From the NCBI RefSeq assembly GCF_018130165.1, contig NZ_JAFCLZ010000002.1:186001-250000 (forward strand): DNA of 64,000 nucleotides. Direction: 5' to 3'. Position 1 is the first letter of the stretch, and every line of letters starts with the position of its first letter. Shown piece after piece: positions 53,253 through 61,690 of this stretch. Source of the DNA: Bradyrhizobium sp. JYMT SZCCT0180. GTDB taxonomy: Bacteria; Pseudomonadota; Alphaproteobacteria; Rhizobiales; Xanthobacteraceae. Below the pieces are notes generated by a model that made no database searches, was not told the DNA's origin, and worked only from the letters and a program-made list of their open reading frames with translations. A program made the translations under genes and the position numbers.

Positions 53253-53414
53253 TCAGAAACGGAACGGACCAAGCGGAATAAACGGAATCGGGAACGGAAA
53301 CGGGTCGGTCGGGAAGGTCGGGCCGGTCCCGGTCGGAAGCCGCGGGCAAGTCGTCTTGATCATGCCGCCGGCAACCTTGTTCAGTTCATCGAGGTTCAGT
53401 TCGTTCTTCGTCAT
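53253..53414 (-). CDS. Putative double-glycine-leader peptide 1 (Pro/Phe-rich core)
   Basis: A 53-residue peptide behind a strong AACAGGAGACTGAC. The N-terminus TKNELNLDELNKVAGG (Gly16-Gly17) is a double-glycine leader like those of bacteriocin- and RiPP-type precursors. The 36-residue remainder has one Cys (Cys23), ten Pro and six Phe, with a Phe/Pro-alternating run and ends Arg-Phe. It probably is cleaved after the Gly pair and exported, but no C39 peptidase/ABC transporter is seen nearby. It lies just downstream of a second such peptide and ends at a clear terminator. A leader-like coincidence is possible, but the pair argues against it. Confidence 0.65.
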   Translation of the reverse strand: MTKNELNLDELNKVAGGMIKTTCPRLPTGTGPTFPTDPFPFPIPFIPLGPFRF

Positions 53415-53444
53415 GTCAGTCTCCTGTTGGGTTGGGATTGATCG

Positions 53445-53624
53445 TTAGCCGATGGTCCAGCGCACGAAGGCGCTATTGAACGTCCAGTCGCCGTCGGGAT
53501 TGATCGGGGGCTTGGGCAGCGGGCGCCCCGGAATGCAGCCATCCTTGACCCCGCCCGCCACCGCTTCGAGCGCGGCGTCGTCGAGCAGACGAACCGACTG
53601 ATCTGAATTCCTAGAGTTCACCAT
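53445..53624 (-). CDS. Putative double-glycine-leader peptide 2
   Basis: A 59-residue peptide; ATG 53624 has CGGGAGACGACA upstream (a further in-frame ATG at 53666 lacks support). Its leader VRLLDDAALEAVAGG (Gly24-Gly25) matches the Leu-x-x-x-x-Leu-x-x-Val-Ala-Gly-Gly pattern of Nif11/nitrile-hydratase-leader and bacteriocin-type precursors. The core VKDGCIPGRPLPKPPINPDG is Pro-rich with one Cys (Cys30) and ends with Trp/Phe residues. It lies 30 nt ahead of peptide 1 and should be in the same transcript. Function is unknown; no maturation enzyme is visible in the window. Confidence 0.6.
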   Translation of the reverse strand: MVNSRNSDQSVRLLDDAALEAVAGGVKDGCIPGRPLPKPPINPDGDWTFNSAFVRWTIG

Positions 53625-53775
53625 TGTCGTCTCCCGTGTGTCCTCGAGCGAGACCATTCCCGCCATCCGTGATCACAGGGATACGGCATGGGCCGGCCCC
53701 TTGCCGTGACCGACGTCACACAGCAAACCGGGTCGTCGTGAATTCGAAATGAGAGCCGCCAACGGCACCGGCCGG

Positions 53776-53805
53776 GCAAAAAGAAAGCCGCCATGAGGCG
53801 GCTTT
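53776..53805 (-). terminator. Intrinsic terminator after the Ser/Thr/Gly-rich secreted protein
   Basis: AAAGCCGCC (53784-53792), loop ATGA, GGCGGCTTT (53797-53805): a 9-bp stem followed on the minus strand by a T-rich tract (CTTTTTG). It separates the secreted protein gene from the peptide genes, so the peptides need their own promoter within 53625-53775. Confidence 0.8.
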
Positions 53806-53833
53806 CCCGTATTCCTACATTGCGGTGCCGTAA

Positions 53834-54130
53834 CTACCGTCCGCCCTGAGGAAGCGCCGGCGATCCGCTGGGGGAGGTATTGATGGCGGGATTTCCTGAT
53901 GGATTGCGCGTGCTGTTCGTGCCGGCGGCGGCGCTGCCGGCATCGTTGCTCAAGCCGGTGGTGGAACTGCCTGTCGTCGTGCTGTTGACCGACGGTCCTG
54001 TGGTGGTGCCGCTTGTGGTCGATCCGCCGGGGGCCGTGCTGCCACCGGCGGAACCGGTGCCGGTTTGAGCGATAGCCAGTGTGCTCGCAAATGTCAGCGC
54101 TGCGGCCAATCCAATAGTTCCGAGTTTCAT
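53834..54130 (-). CDS. Secreted Ser/Thr/Gly-rich low-complexity protein
   Basis: A 98-residue protein. Residues 1-20 are a signal peptide (MKLGTIGLAAALTFASTLAIA then Gln) behind AAGGAAGACACC. The mature part is almost wholly Gly, Ser, Thr, Asn and Ala (GTGSAGGSTAPGGSTT and similar) with no Cys and few charges. It likely is exported and disordered. I recognise no family. An upstream in-frame start is not supported. Confidence 0.6.
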   Translation of the reverse strand: MKLGTIGLAAALTFASTLAIAQTGTGSAGGSTAPGGSTTSGTTTGPSVNSTTTGSSTTGLSNDAGSAAAGTNSTRNPSGNPAINTSPSGSPALPQGGR

Positions 54131-54214
54131 GGTGTCTTCCTTTCCAGGTACAGAAGGAAAACGGTTGCGCCCCGGATATGTTTCCGGTGCCGGGATCAAC
54201 TGGGTGTGACGGAT

Positions 54215-55690
54215 CTATCCCAGCCGCTGATCGCGCGCGTCCTCGGTGCCTTCGCTGGCGGCTTTGGTTGCGGCCTTTTCCGCGCCCTTCCGGCTGGAAA
54301 TCTCGACCGCCTTGCGGCCCGAGATTTCATTACCGGCGTCATCGGGCATCTGCCAGAAGAACCAGCCTGACACCGCCGAGATGATCGCGACCACGATGAA
54401 GGCCGGGCCGAACATGGTTGCATCCAGTTCGGTGGCGTGATGCCACAGCATGGTCGATTCCACCGAGAACGCGCCGACCGCGACGCCGGCCGACGTCGCC
54501 AGCTGCTGGTTGACGCTCACAAGCGTGGTGGCGCGGCTCATCTGCGCCGGTTCGACTTCTGCATAAGCGACGGTGTTGATCGCGGTGAATTGCAGCGAGC
54601 GGAAGAAGCCGCCGACCACGAGGATGAGGAAGATCAGCGTCAGCGGCGTCGACACCGTGAACAGGGCGCAGGCGGCGAGAAACACCGAGCTGATGATGGC
54701 GTTGACCGCCATCAGGTTGCGGAAGCCGAAGGTGCGGATGATCCGCGCCGCCAAGGTCTTCATGCCCATGGCGCCGACCGCGGAGGAGAACGTCACCAGG
54801 CCGGACTGGAACGGCGTCAACCCGAAACCTTCCTGCATCAAGAGCGGCAGCAGGAACGGCAGCGCGCCGATCCCGAGCCGGAACAGGAAGCCGCCATAGA
54901 TGCTGGCGCGCAGCGTCTGCAGGCGCAGCATCGAGAAGTCCAGCACTGGCGATTTCGTCTTCCGCGCATGCACCACGTAAAGAGTCATCGAGATCGATCC
55001 GACGGCAATGAGGCCGCCGACGACCGTCCAGGGCAGCAGGTTGAGGCCGGCAACGGACAGACCGAACGCGATGCCGGCCAGGCCAATGCCCGCCAGCACC
55101 AGCCCGTAGAGATCGAAGCGCTCCGGATCCTCGCTGCGGATCGGATCGATGTATTTCATCGCGAGGAAGATGCCGAGCAGGCCGATCGGGATGTTGATCA
55201 GGAAGATCCAGTGCCAGGAAAAATAGGTGGTGATGAAGCCGCCCAGCGGCGGCCCGATCACCGGGCCGATCAGCGCCGGCACCGTCACCCAGGTCATCGC
55301 CTGCACCAGCCCGCTCTTGTCGATCGAACGCAGCAGCACCAGTCGCCCGACCGGCGTCATCATCGCACCGCCAAGACCCTGCAGGATGCGCGCGATCACG
55401 AAATGGGTCACGTTCTGCGACAATGCGCAGCCGATCGATCCGACCATGAACACCCCGATCGCGATCGCGAACACCATCCGCGCGCCGAAGCGGTCGGCGG
55501 TCCAGCCGCTGGCGGGAATGAACACCGCGAGCGAGAGCAGGTAAGACGTGATCGCCAGTTTCAGCGTCAGCGGGCTGGTGCCGATGTCAGCCGCGATCGC
55601 CGGCAACGACGTCGCAATGACCGTCGCGTCCATGTTTTCCATGAACAGGGCGGTGGCCACGATGAGCGGGATGATGCGCTGCTTGTCCAT
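54215..55690 (-). CDS. DHA2-family MFS drug exporter
   Basis: A 491-residue protein of the 14-helix EmrB/QacA type. Start MDKQRIIPLIVATALFMEN, with ATVIATSLPAIAADIGTSP, the motif-C-like GWTADRFGARMVFAIAIG, and ARILQGLGGAMMTPVGRL (motif C, proline-rich PALIGPVIGPPLGGFI). It exports toxic compounds using the proton gradient. The cytoplasmic tail (RKAVEISSRKGAEKAATKAA) is charged. Longer in-frame starts read across the repeat at 55904-55992 and are rejected. The 40-nt repeat at 55754-55793 lies upstream. Confidence 0.92.
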   Translation of the reverse strand: MDKQRIIPLIVATALFMENMDATVIATSLPAIAADIGTSPLTLKLAITSYLLSLAVFIPASGWTADRFGARMVFAIAIGVFMVGSIGCALSQNVTHFVIARILQGLGGAMMTPVGRLVLLRSIDKSGLVQAMTWVTVPALIGPVIGPPLGGFITTYFSWHWIFLINIPIGLLGIFLAMKYIDPIRSEDPERFDLYGLVLAGIGLAGIAFGLSVAGLNLLPWTVVGGLIAVGSISMTLYVVHARKTKSPVLDFSMLRLQTLRASIYGGFLFRLGIGALPFLLPLLMQEGFGLTPFQSGLVTFSSAVGAMGMKTLAARIIRTFGFRNLMAVNAIISSVFLAACALFTVSTPLTLIFLILVVGGFFRSLQFTAINTVAYAEVEPAQMSRATTLVSVNQQLATSAGVAVGAFSVESTMLWHHATELDATMFGPAFIVVAIISAVSGWFFWQMPDDAGNEISGRKAVEISSRKGAEKAATKAASEGTEDARDQRLG

Positions 55691-55753
55691 GGGAATCAGG
55701 GTGCGGGAGGGCAGGCGGGGTGAATTGGGCTGTATCACCCCGCTCTCGGACAA

Positions 55754-55793
55754 GCCATTGCGGAACCGCGCATACCACCTAAACCCTGTGTGA
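55754..55793 (+). repeat. 40-nt direct repeat, copy 1
   Basis: GCCATTGCGGAACCGCGCAT at 55754-55773, then ACCACCTAAACCCTGTGTGA at 55774-55793. It recurs at 56490-56529 with two substitutions (C/T and T/C), 736 bp away in the same orientation. The pair flanks the XRE gene. It lies 64-103 nt upstream of the exporter start on the opposite strand. Confidence 0.9.
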
Positions 55794-55903
55794 TCCCGGA
55801 TTATGCGATAGGTAACTTGATGCGTGCATCGCATTATGCGATAGTTGCGCTCAAGAGCCTGACTCAAAATGCATCCAATGAAATAAGACTTGGTAGCAAA
55901 TTT

Positions 55904-55992
55904 CGTCATGCCCGGCCTTGTGCCGGGCATCCACGTCTAAGCTTCACTTAAGCAAGGCAGACGTGGATGGCCGGGACAAGCCCGGCCATGAT
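55904..55992. repeat. Intergenic repeat, GTCATGCCCGGCC type, copy 4
   Basis: Begins CGTCATGCCCGGCCTTGTGC and ends with GGCCGGGACAAGCCC then GGCCATGATG; arms CATCCACGTCT/AGACGTGGATG inside. Related to 34134-34247, 39655-39743 and 40716-40805. Within the exporter/XRE gap. Confidence 0.88.
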
Positions 55993-56049
55993 GAACAGTT
56001 GGTGAGGAGCCGAAACTGGCTGTTTTTTCGGTCAGACTGAGAGGACCCG

Positions 56050-56460
56050 ATGGCGAAAGCCGGTACCGCAAAGAGCTCTGTCCAGTTCATCCGTACGCCC
56101 GGTGGCGATGATCTCGCCGTACTGCCGCGCAACGAGTATGATCGGTTGGTTGCCCTTGCCGCTGAGGCACAGGAAGATGCCGCCGCGAGCCGGATCGTCC
56201 GCAGTTCGACGCGTAGTCTCAAGGAAGGCCGTGAAGTCGTTTTGCCGAAAGCCGTGGCTGATCGTCTCGCAAGCGGAGACAACGCGGTGCGCGTTATCCG
56301 CGAATGGCGCGACATGATCCAAGGCGAGCTGGCGGTGGCGGTCGGAATTAGCCAGAACTACTTGTCAGAGATTGAAACCGGTCGGCGTAAGGGTCCGGCC
56401 GAACTGCAGAAGAAGTTCGCCCGGGCGCTCGGCGTGCCAGTCGACCTCCTGATCGAATGA
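56050..56460 (+). CDS. XRE-family regulator with antitoxin-like N-terminus
   Basis: A 136-residue protein behind GAGAGGACCCG. The N-terminal part (PRNEYDRLVALAAEAQEDAA, AASRIVRSS) resembles Phd/YefM-like antitoxin edges. From residue 84 there is a helix-turn-helix (IREWRDMIQGELAVAVGISQ then NYLSEIETGRRKGPAELQKK), typical of XRE regulators. No toxin gene lies beside it. It is flanked by the 40-nt direct repeat, so it may be a small mobile or inserted module, or an orphan antitoxin-type regulator of the exporter or of the Pmp3-like gene. Confidence 0.8.
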   Translation: MAKAGTAKSSVQFIRTPGGDDLAVLPRNEYDRLVALAAEAQEDAAASRIVRSSTRSLKEGREVVLPKAVADRLASGDNAVRVIREWRDMIQGELAVAVGISQNYLSEIETGRRKGPAELQKKFARALGVPVDLLIE

Positions 56461-56489
56461 GATCAGCTGCTTCCTGGCGGCGGACCTTG

Positions 56490-56529
56490 GCCATTGCGGA
56501 ACCGCGCATACCACCTAAATCCTGCGTGA
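56490..56529 (+). repeat. 40-nt direct repeat, copy 2
   Basis: Same as 55754-55793 with two substitutions. It begins 30 nt after the XRE stop and ends 32 nt before the start of the Pmp3-like gene. Confidence 0.9.
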
Positions 56530-56561
56530 CGCCGCTAACTGGCGCCACCGGAGACCTGACG

Positions 56562-56810
56562 ATGATCTACCTGCTTGCCGCGCTGTTGCCGCCGCTTGGG
56601 CTGCTCCTGAACGGGCAGCCATTTTCGGCGATCTTCAACCTCGTTCTGCTGGTGTTTTGCCTGGTTTTCGGCCTGTTTTTCCACGTCCTGCTGCTGGTGC
56701 CGTCGGCGCATGCGCTTGTCATGGTTCACATGAAGCGGGAGGACCGCCGGCACCGGGAGGTGGTTGAGGCGATCCGCCAGCACGGCCCGCCGCCGGGATA
56801 TCAACGTTAA
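56562..56810 (+). CDS. YqaE/Pmp3-family small membrane protein
   Basis: An 82-residue protein starting MIYLLAALLPPLGLLL, with the family's Leu-Pro-Pro-Leu-Gly signature, followed by a second hydrophobic helix and a basic/hydrophilic tail (HMKREDRRHREVVEAIRQHG) longer than in the yeast and E. coli members. GGAGACCTGACG precedes the ATG. Pmp3-type proteins are linked to membrane potential and ion or stress tolerance. The upstream in-frame start near 56457 reads across the direct repeat and is rejected. Confidence 0.75.
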   Translation: MIYLLAALLPPLGLLLNGQPFSAIFNLVLLVFCLVFGLFFHVLLLVPSAHALVMVHMKREDRRHREVVEAIRQHGPPPGYQR

Positions 56811-56825
56811 GGTCCTTTAACTAAG

Positions 56826-56843
56826 GGCTTTTCGGGAAAAGCC
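56826..56843 (+). terminator. Hairpin after the Pmp3-like gene, weak terminator
   Basis: GGCTTTT (56826-56832), loop CGGG, AAAAGCC (56837-56843): a 7-bp perfect stem 16 nt after the Pmp3-like stop. No T-tract follows, so termination would be inefficient; it may be a processing hairpin. Confidence 0.4.
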
Positions 56844-56868
56844 TGTGCATAGCGGCCAAACGCTTTGA

Positions 56869-58497
<1,629 letters not shown>

Positions 58498-58505
58498 TTC
58501 TAGGC

Positions 58506-58581
58506 CGTCATTCCGGGGCGCGAAGCGAACCCGGAATCTCGGGATTCCGGGTTCGCGTCTTCGACGCGCCCCGGAATGACG
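58506..58581. repeat. Intergenic repeat, GTCATTCCGGGGCGCGAAGCG type
   Basis: Begins CGTCATTCCGGGGCGCGAAG and ends GCGCCCCGGAATGACG, with AACCCGGAATC/GATTCCGGGTT arms: a near-perfect long hairpin. After guaB, before the hypothetical gene. Confidence 0.88.
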
Positions 58582-58608
58582 GCGATTTATCATTGAAAGA
58601 AGTTGATC

Positions 58609-59232
58609 ATGGTCGATTGGTCGGACGACAGGATTGCCGCGCTTTCTAATCAGGATTTGAAGAATCTGCTCGTCAACGCCGAGCGGAAAGCCGCGGCTGA
58701 CATCATCGCGCGGTGCAACGCCGAGCTGGAAAAGCGCAATGCCGCAAGGCCAGGCAAGGCATCGAAGCCGCGCACCGAACTGAAAGAGTTCGAGCACGCG
58801 ATGTCGGAGCAGCTCGCCGAAATCGGCAAGGCGATGGCCGCCAAATTCGACCTGTCGGAAGAGACCGCAAAAGCAAGGTCGGTGGGCGTCAAGGGCTTCA
58901 AGGCCCACAAGCTGCTCGACTCCAAGGGTTTTGCAAAACTCGGCGGTATGCAGCGCGACGGTTCGGTGGCGGTCGACCGCTACATTTCCTATCGGCGGGG
59001 TACCGACATCGTCTCGCTCAGCGTCTTCCTCCTGAAGGATGCGCCGGTCGAAACCCACGAGTTTCACGTGATCGCGCCGGCGGCCTTGCTGGATGGGGCA
59101 AAGCCGATTGCGGAGGTGCGTCCCACCGCGACGGAAGCCCAGAAGCAGACCGCGGATAGCGGGCTGGCGTTCCCCGACTTGCCAAGCGCTGCGGCGGCGT
59201 TTGAGGCCGCGCTGGCGAAAATCGCGGCCTGA
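58609..59232 (+). CDS. Conserved-type hypothetical protein, 207 residues
   Basis: I do not recognise the family. It begins MVDWSDDRIAALSNQDLKN, has a helical N-terminal third (LVNAERKAAADIIARCNAEL), a Lys-rich linker, then a mixed alpha/beta region (RYISYRRGTDIVSLSVFLLK, THEFHVIAPAAL) and an acidic/Ala-rich end. No signal peptide or membrane helix. Start ATG 58609 has AAAGAAGTTGATC before it; a TTG at 58603 is an alternative. It sits alone between guaB and a palindrome. Confidence 0.65.
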   Translation: MVDWSDDRIAALSNQDLKNLLVNAERKAAADIIARCNAELEKRNAARPGKASKPRTELKEFEHAMSEQLAEIGKAMAAKFDLSEETAKARSVGVKGFKAHKLLDSKGFAKLGGMQRDGSVAVDRYISYRRGTDIVSLSVFLLKDAPVETHEFHVIAPAALLDGAKPIAEVRPTATEAQKQTADSGLAFPDLPSAAAAFEAALAKIAA

Positions 59233-59250
59233 TGCACGGTTAACCGTGCA
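59233..59250. repeat. Perfect 18-nt palindrome after the hypothetical gene
   Basis: TGCACGGTTAACCGTGCA, fully self-complementary, begins right after the stop codon of the 207-residue gene. No T-tract follows, so it is not a classical terminator; it could be an operator or a processed 3' end. The remaining bases to 59458 show no gene. Confidence 0.6.
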
Positions 59251-59458
59251 GCGCTGAGTCTCGGCGAGGCTAACAAGATCGTGGTGGTGCCGAACCCCGT
59301 CTACGCCAGTCTCTAGTCAAATTGACGGGATCGGATCGGTATCCAAAGTCTGCCGAGCGCCAGCCCCGGCGCTCGGTACCGCGCTGATGAACAATGGCGA
59401 TCGGGACGAGCCTACGCCTACATTCGCGCTTGAAGCAAAACGAACCATTTCTGATCGT

Positions 59459-60541
59459 TCAAATTGCAGTTTGGCTCCTCTGAGCCTTGCTTGTCTGGAT
59501 TATAGCTCGCACACTCTTTCGTTCCTTGCGATGGCGACAATGCCGTTGTTCGGTGATGTTCAATATCTTCTCGGTGACCGAGTTTTGTACGTTGCCGCCG
59601 ATCACGTGAACCTTTTTTGAAGCGTCGTCGACCTTGACGATGATATCGCAATGGCTTCGGCTGATCGGATCATTGTCTTCGCTCGCAACGAAGTCCGCAA
59701 AGAGCGAACGAAACAGAGTAAACCCGCTACGTGGCTTATAGACATCCGATGTGCCCTCGACATGTCGGTGATAGCAATACAGATCGCCAACTCTAGGCAT
59801 CGTACTTTGGGGGTCGCAGGCTCTATAGAATGCGTTCGCAGAGCCGGCTGTTACGTCAGTCACCGATTGCTTGATTGCCTGGCGGATATAGGTGACGTGA
59901 GCGGCGCTGAAGGCGAATTGCGGTCGTGTCAATTTCGCCTGGCGCATGGTGGCGGAGACAAATGCGGCAGACCAGGGAACGTCGCTGATACTGCTGCGAA
60001 TCACGCTCTGCTGCAAGGCAGCCCGGATGCGTGGCTCGTCCTCACCCGTCGCCGACAAATCAATCCTGGAAATTGTGGTCAGTAACTTCTCCAGTTTCAT
60101 TTTGTCTGGCACGATCGGTGAGTCTGTCGAAGCGAGAACGTTCTGATAAAACGAAGTCTTTAAGGCGTCCTCGGGTGAATGGGTGGTGCTTCTCTCGCTG
60201 CCATCAATGGCTTCCCAGTATGTCAGGACCTTTTGCCAAGGGATGTCCTTTCTGCCCACGTTGCGACCGTTCTTCTGATCGCTTTCAGCTTCCCCATGCC
60301 CAAAGAAAATCATTCGGCCGGTGTGATCCACGCGATTGCCGTCAAACTCCTTGTGCTCGGCCATCGCTACTCTCGCGATGCCCTTTCCCTTGTCCGAGGG
60401 TGGTATCTTGTCGGTCGCCTTGCAACGCTTTGACAAATCGTCGAACTGCGCGAAGTTGGCCGCGAGCGTAACAGTCGGTCCCCCAAGGACAATCGATACA
60501 GCAATCAAGGATCCCAAAACAAAAGACGTTGCAGACATCAT
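59459..60541 (-). CDS. DUF2272-like secreted protein
   Basis: A 360-residue protein. Residues 1-30 look like a signal peptide (MSATSFVLGSLIAVSIVLGG). The core carries VPWSAAFVSATMRQAKLTRP, FAFSAAHVTYIRQAIKQSV, YRACDPQSTMPRVGDLYCYH and SHCDIIVKVDDASKKVHVIG, the layout of DUF2272 proteins (an NlpC/CHAP-like hydrolase-type fold). By eye its base composition is nearer 50% G+C than its neighbours, and its codons are less biased, suggesting transfer. The last about 30 residues are Arg/Lys/Gln-rich and unlike the family, so the C-terminus may be altered by a frameshift. ATG 60541 (behind AAAGGAAAC) or 60556 are both possible starts. Confidence 0.7.
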   Translation of the reverse strand: MMSATSFVLGSLIAVSIVLGGPTVTLAANFAQFDDLSKRCKATDKIPPSDKGKGIARVAMAEHKEFDGNRVDHTGRMIFFGHGEAESDQKNGRNVGRKDIPWQKVLTYWEAIDGSERSTTHSPEDALKTSFYQNVLASTDSPIVPDKMKLEKLLTTISRIDLSATGEDEPRIRAALQQSVIRSSISDVPWSAAFVSATMRQAKLTRPQFAFSAAHVTYIRQAIKQSVTDVTAGSANAFYRACDPQSTMPRVGDLYCYHRHVEGTSDVYKPRSGFTLFRSLFADFVASEDNDPISRSHCDIIVKVDDASKKVHVIGGNVQNSVTEKILNITEQRHCRHRKERKSVRAIIQTSKAQRSQTAI

Positions 60542-60653
60542 GTTTCCTTTTGGCATATACTCTCTTTGTAGAGATGCTTCAGCCTATCGATGCACGTAAG
60601 GATTGCAATATCCTGTACTATGCAGAGCGACAAAGAGTTCGGAGGAACCAACC

Positions 60654-61679
60654 ATGTCCCAATCCGCAAAACGTATCGTTCTCGCGTCCCGTCCCGTGGG
60701 CGAACCGAAGCCATCCGACTTCCGCCTTGAGGAATATGCCGCGCCGACGCCGGGCGAAGGCCAGGTCCTGCTGCGCACCATCTGGCTGTCGCTCGATCCC
60801 TACATGCGCGGGCGGATGAGCGACGGCCCGTCCTATGCGGCGCCGGTGCCGATCGACGGCGTGATGGAAGGCGGCACCGTCAGCGAGGTGATCGCCTCGA
60901 ACAATCCCGGTTTTGCGAAGGGCGACATCGTGCTGTCGCGCGCCGGCTGGCAGACGCATGCGATCTCGGACGGCAAGGGCCTCGCCAAGATCGATCCGAA
61001 GCTCGCGCCGATCTCGACCGCCGTCGGTGTGCTCGGCATGCCCGGCATGACCGCCTATACCGGACTGCTCGATATCGGCAAGCCGCAGCCGGGCGAGACC
61101 GTCGTGGTGGCGGCGGCCTCCGGCGCCGTCGGGTCAGCCGTCGGCCAGATCGCCAGGATCAAGGGCGCGCGGGCGATCGGCATCGCCGGCGGCAAGGACA
61201 AATGCGACTACGTCAAAAAGGAACTTGGCTTCGACGATTGCCTCGACCATCGCGATCCCGATCTCGCCGCCAAACTGAAGGACGCCTGCCCGAAGGGCAT
61301 CGACGTCTACTTTGAAAACGTCGGCGGCGCGGTGTTCGATGCGGTGTTTCCGCAGCTCAACGCGTTCGCGCGGATGCCGGTCTGCGGCTTGATCGCCGAG
61401 TACAACAATTTCGGCGAGACCTCGCCGAAATGGGCCGGCAAGATGATGCGCGCGGTGCTGACCAAGCGCCTCACCATCCGTGGCTTCATCGTCAGCGATT
61501 TTGCCGCGCGCCACGGTGACTTCCTGCGCGACATGTCGCAGTGGTTCCGCGAAGGCAAGATCAAGCACAAGGAATTCGTCACCGAAGGCCTCGACAGTGC
61601 GCCCGCCGCATTCATGGGCCTGCTCAAGGGCGCCAATTTCGGCAAGCAACTGGTGCGCGTCGGGCCGGACAAGGCGTAG
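60654..61679 (+). CDS. NADP-dependent oxidoreductase (CurA-like medium-chain reductase)
   Basis: A 341-residue MDR-superfamily protein behind GGAGGAACCAACC. Family marks: SLDPYMRGRMSDGPSY, VVVAAASGAVGSAVGQIARI (NADPH motif), IAGGKDKCDYVKKELGFDDC, DVYFENVGGAVFDAVF, and EYNNFGETSPKWAG. No structural zinc Cys set is seen, as in leukotriene B4 12-hydroxydehydrogenase and CurA. It likely reduces alpha,beta-unsaturated ketones. Confidence 0.92.
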   Translation: MSQSAKRIVLASRPVGEPKPSDFRLEEYAAPTPGEGQVLLRTIWLSLDPYMRGRMSDGPSYAAPVPIDGVMEGGTVSEVIASNNPGFAKGDIVLSRAGWQTHAISDGKGLAKIDPKLAPISTAVGVLGMPGMTAYTGLLDIGKPQPGETVVVAAASGAVGSAVGQIARIKGARAIGIAGGKDKCDYVKKELGFDDCLDHRDPDLAAKLKDACPKGIDVYFENVGGAVFDAVFPQLNAFARMPVCGLIAEYNNFGETSPKWAGKMMRAVLTKRLTIRGFIVSDFAARHGDFLRDMSQWFREGKIKHKEFVTEGLDSAPAAFMGLLKGANFGKQLVRVGPDKA

Positions 61680-61690
61680 GGAATCGGTCT

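Larger units (their letters stand above)
55691..56049. other. Intergenic region of about 360 nt with a duplicated 40-nt element and a dispersed repeat
   Basis: Between the divergent exporter and XRE regulator genes. It contains one copy of a 40-nt direct repeat (55754-55793) and one GTCATGCCCGG-type repeat (55904-55992). No gene is supported. Both promoters should lie here. Confidence 0.6.

Noticed and set aside
54437..55723. 428-codon frame antisense to the DHA2 exporter
   Set aside because: Asp/Arg/His-rich shadow; the exporter in the other frame has complete MFS motifs.
59387..59620. 77-codon plus-strand frame
   Set aside because: It overlaps the DUF2272-like gene end, has no ribosome site, and shows no recognisable pattern.
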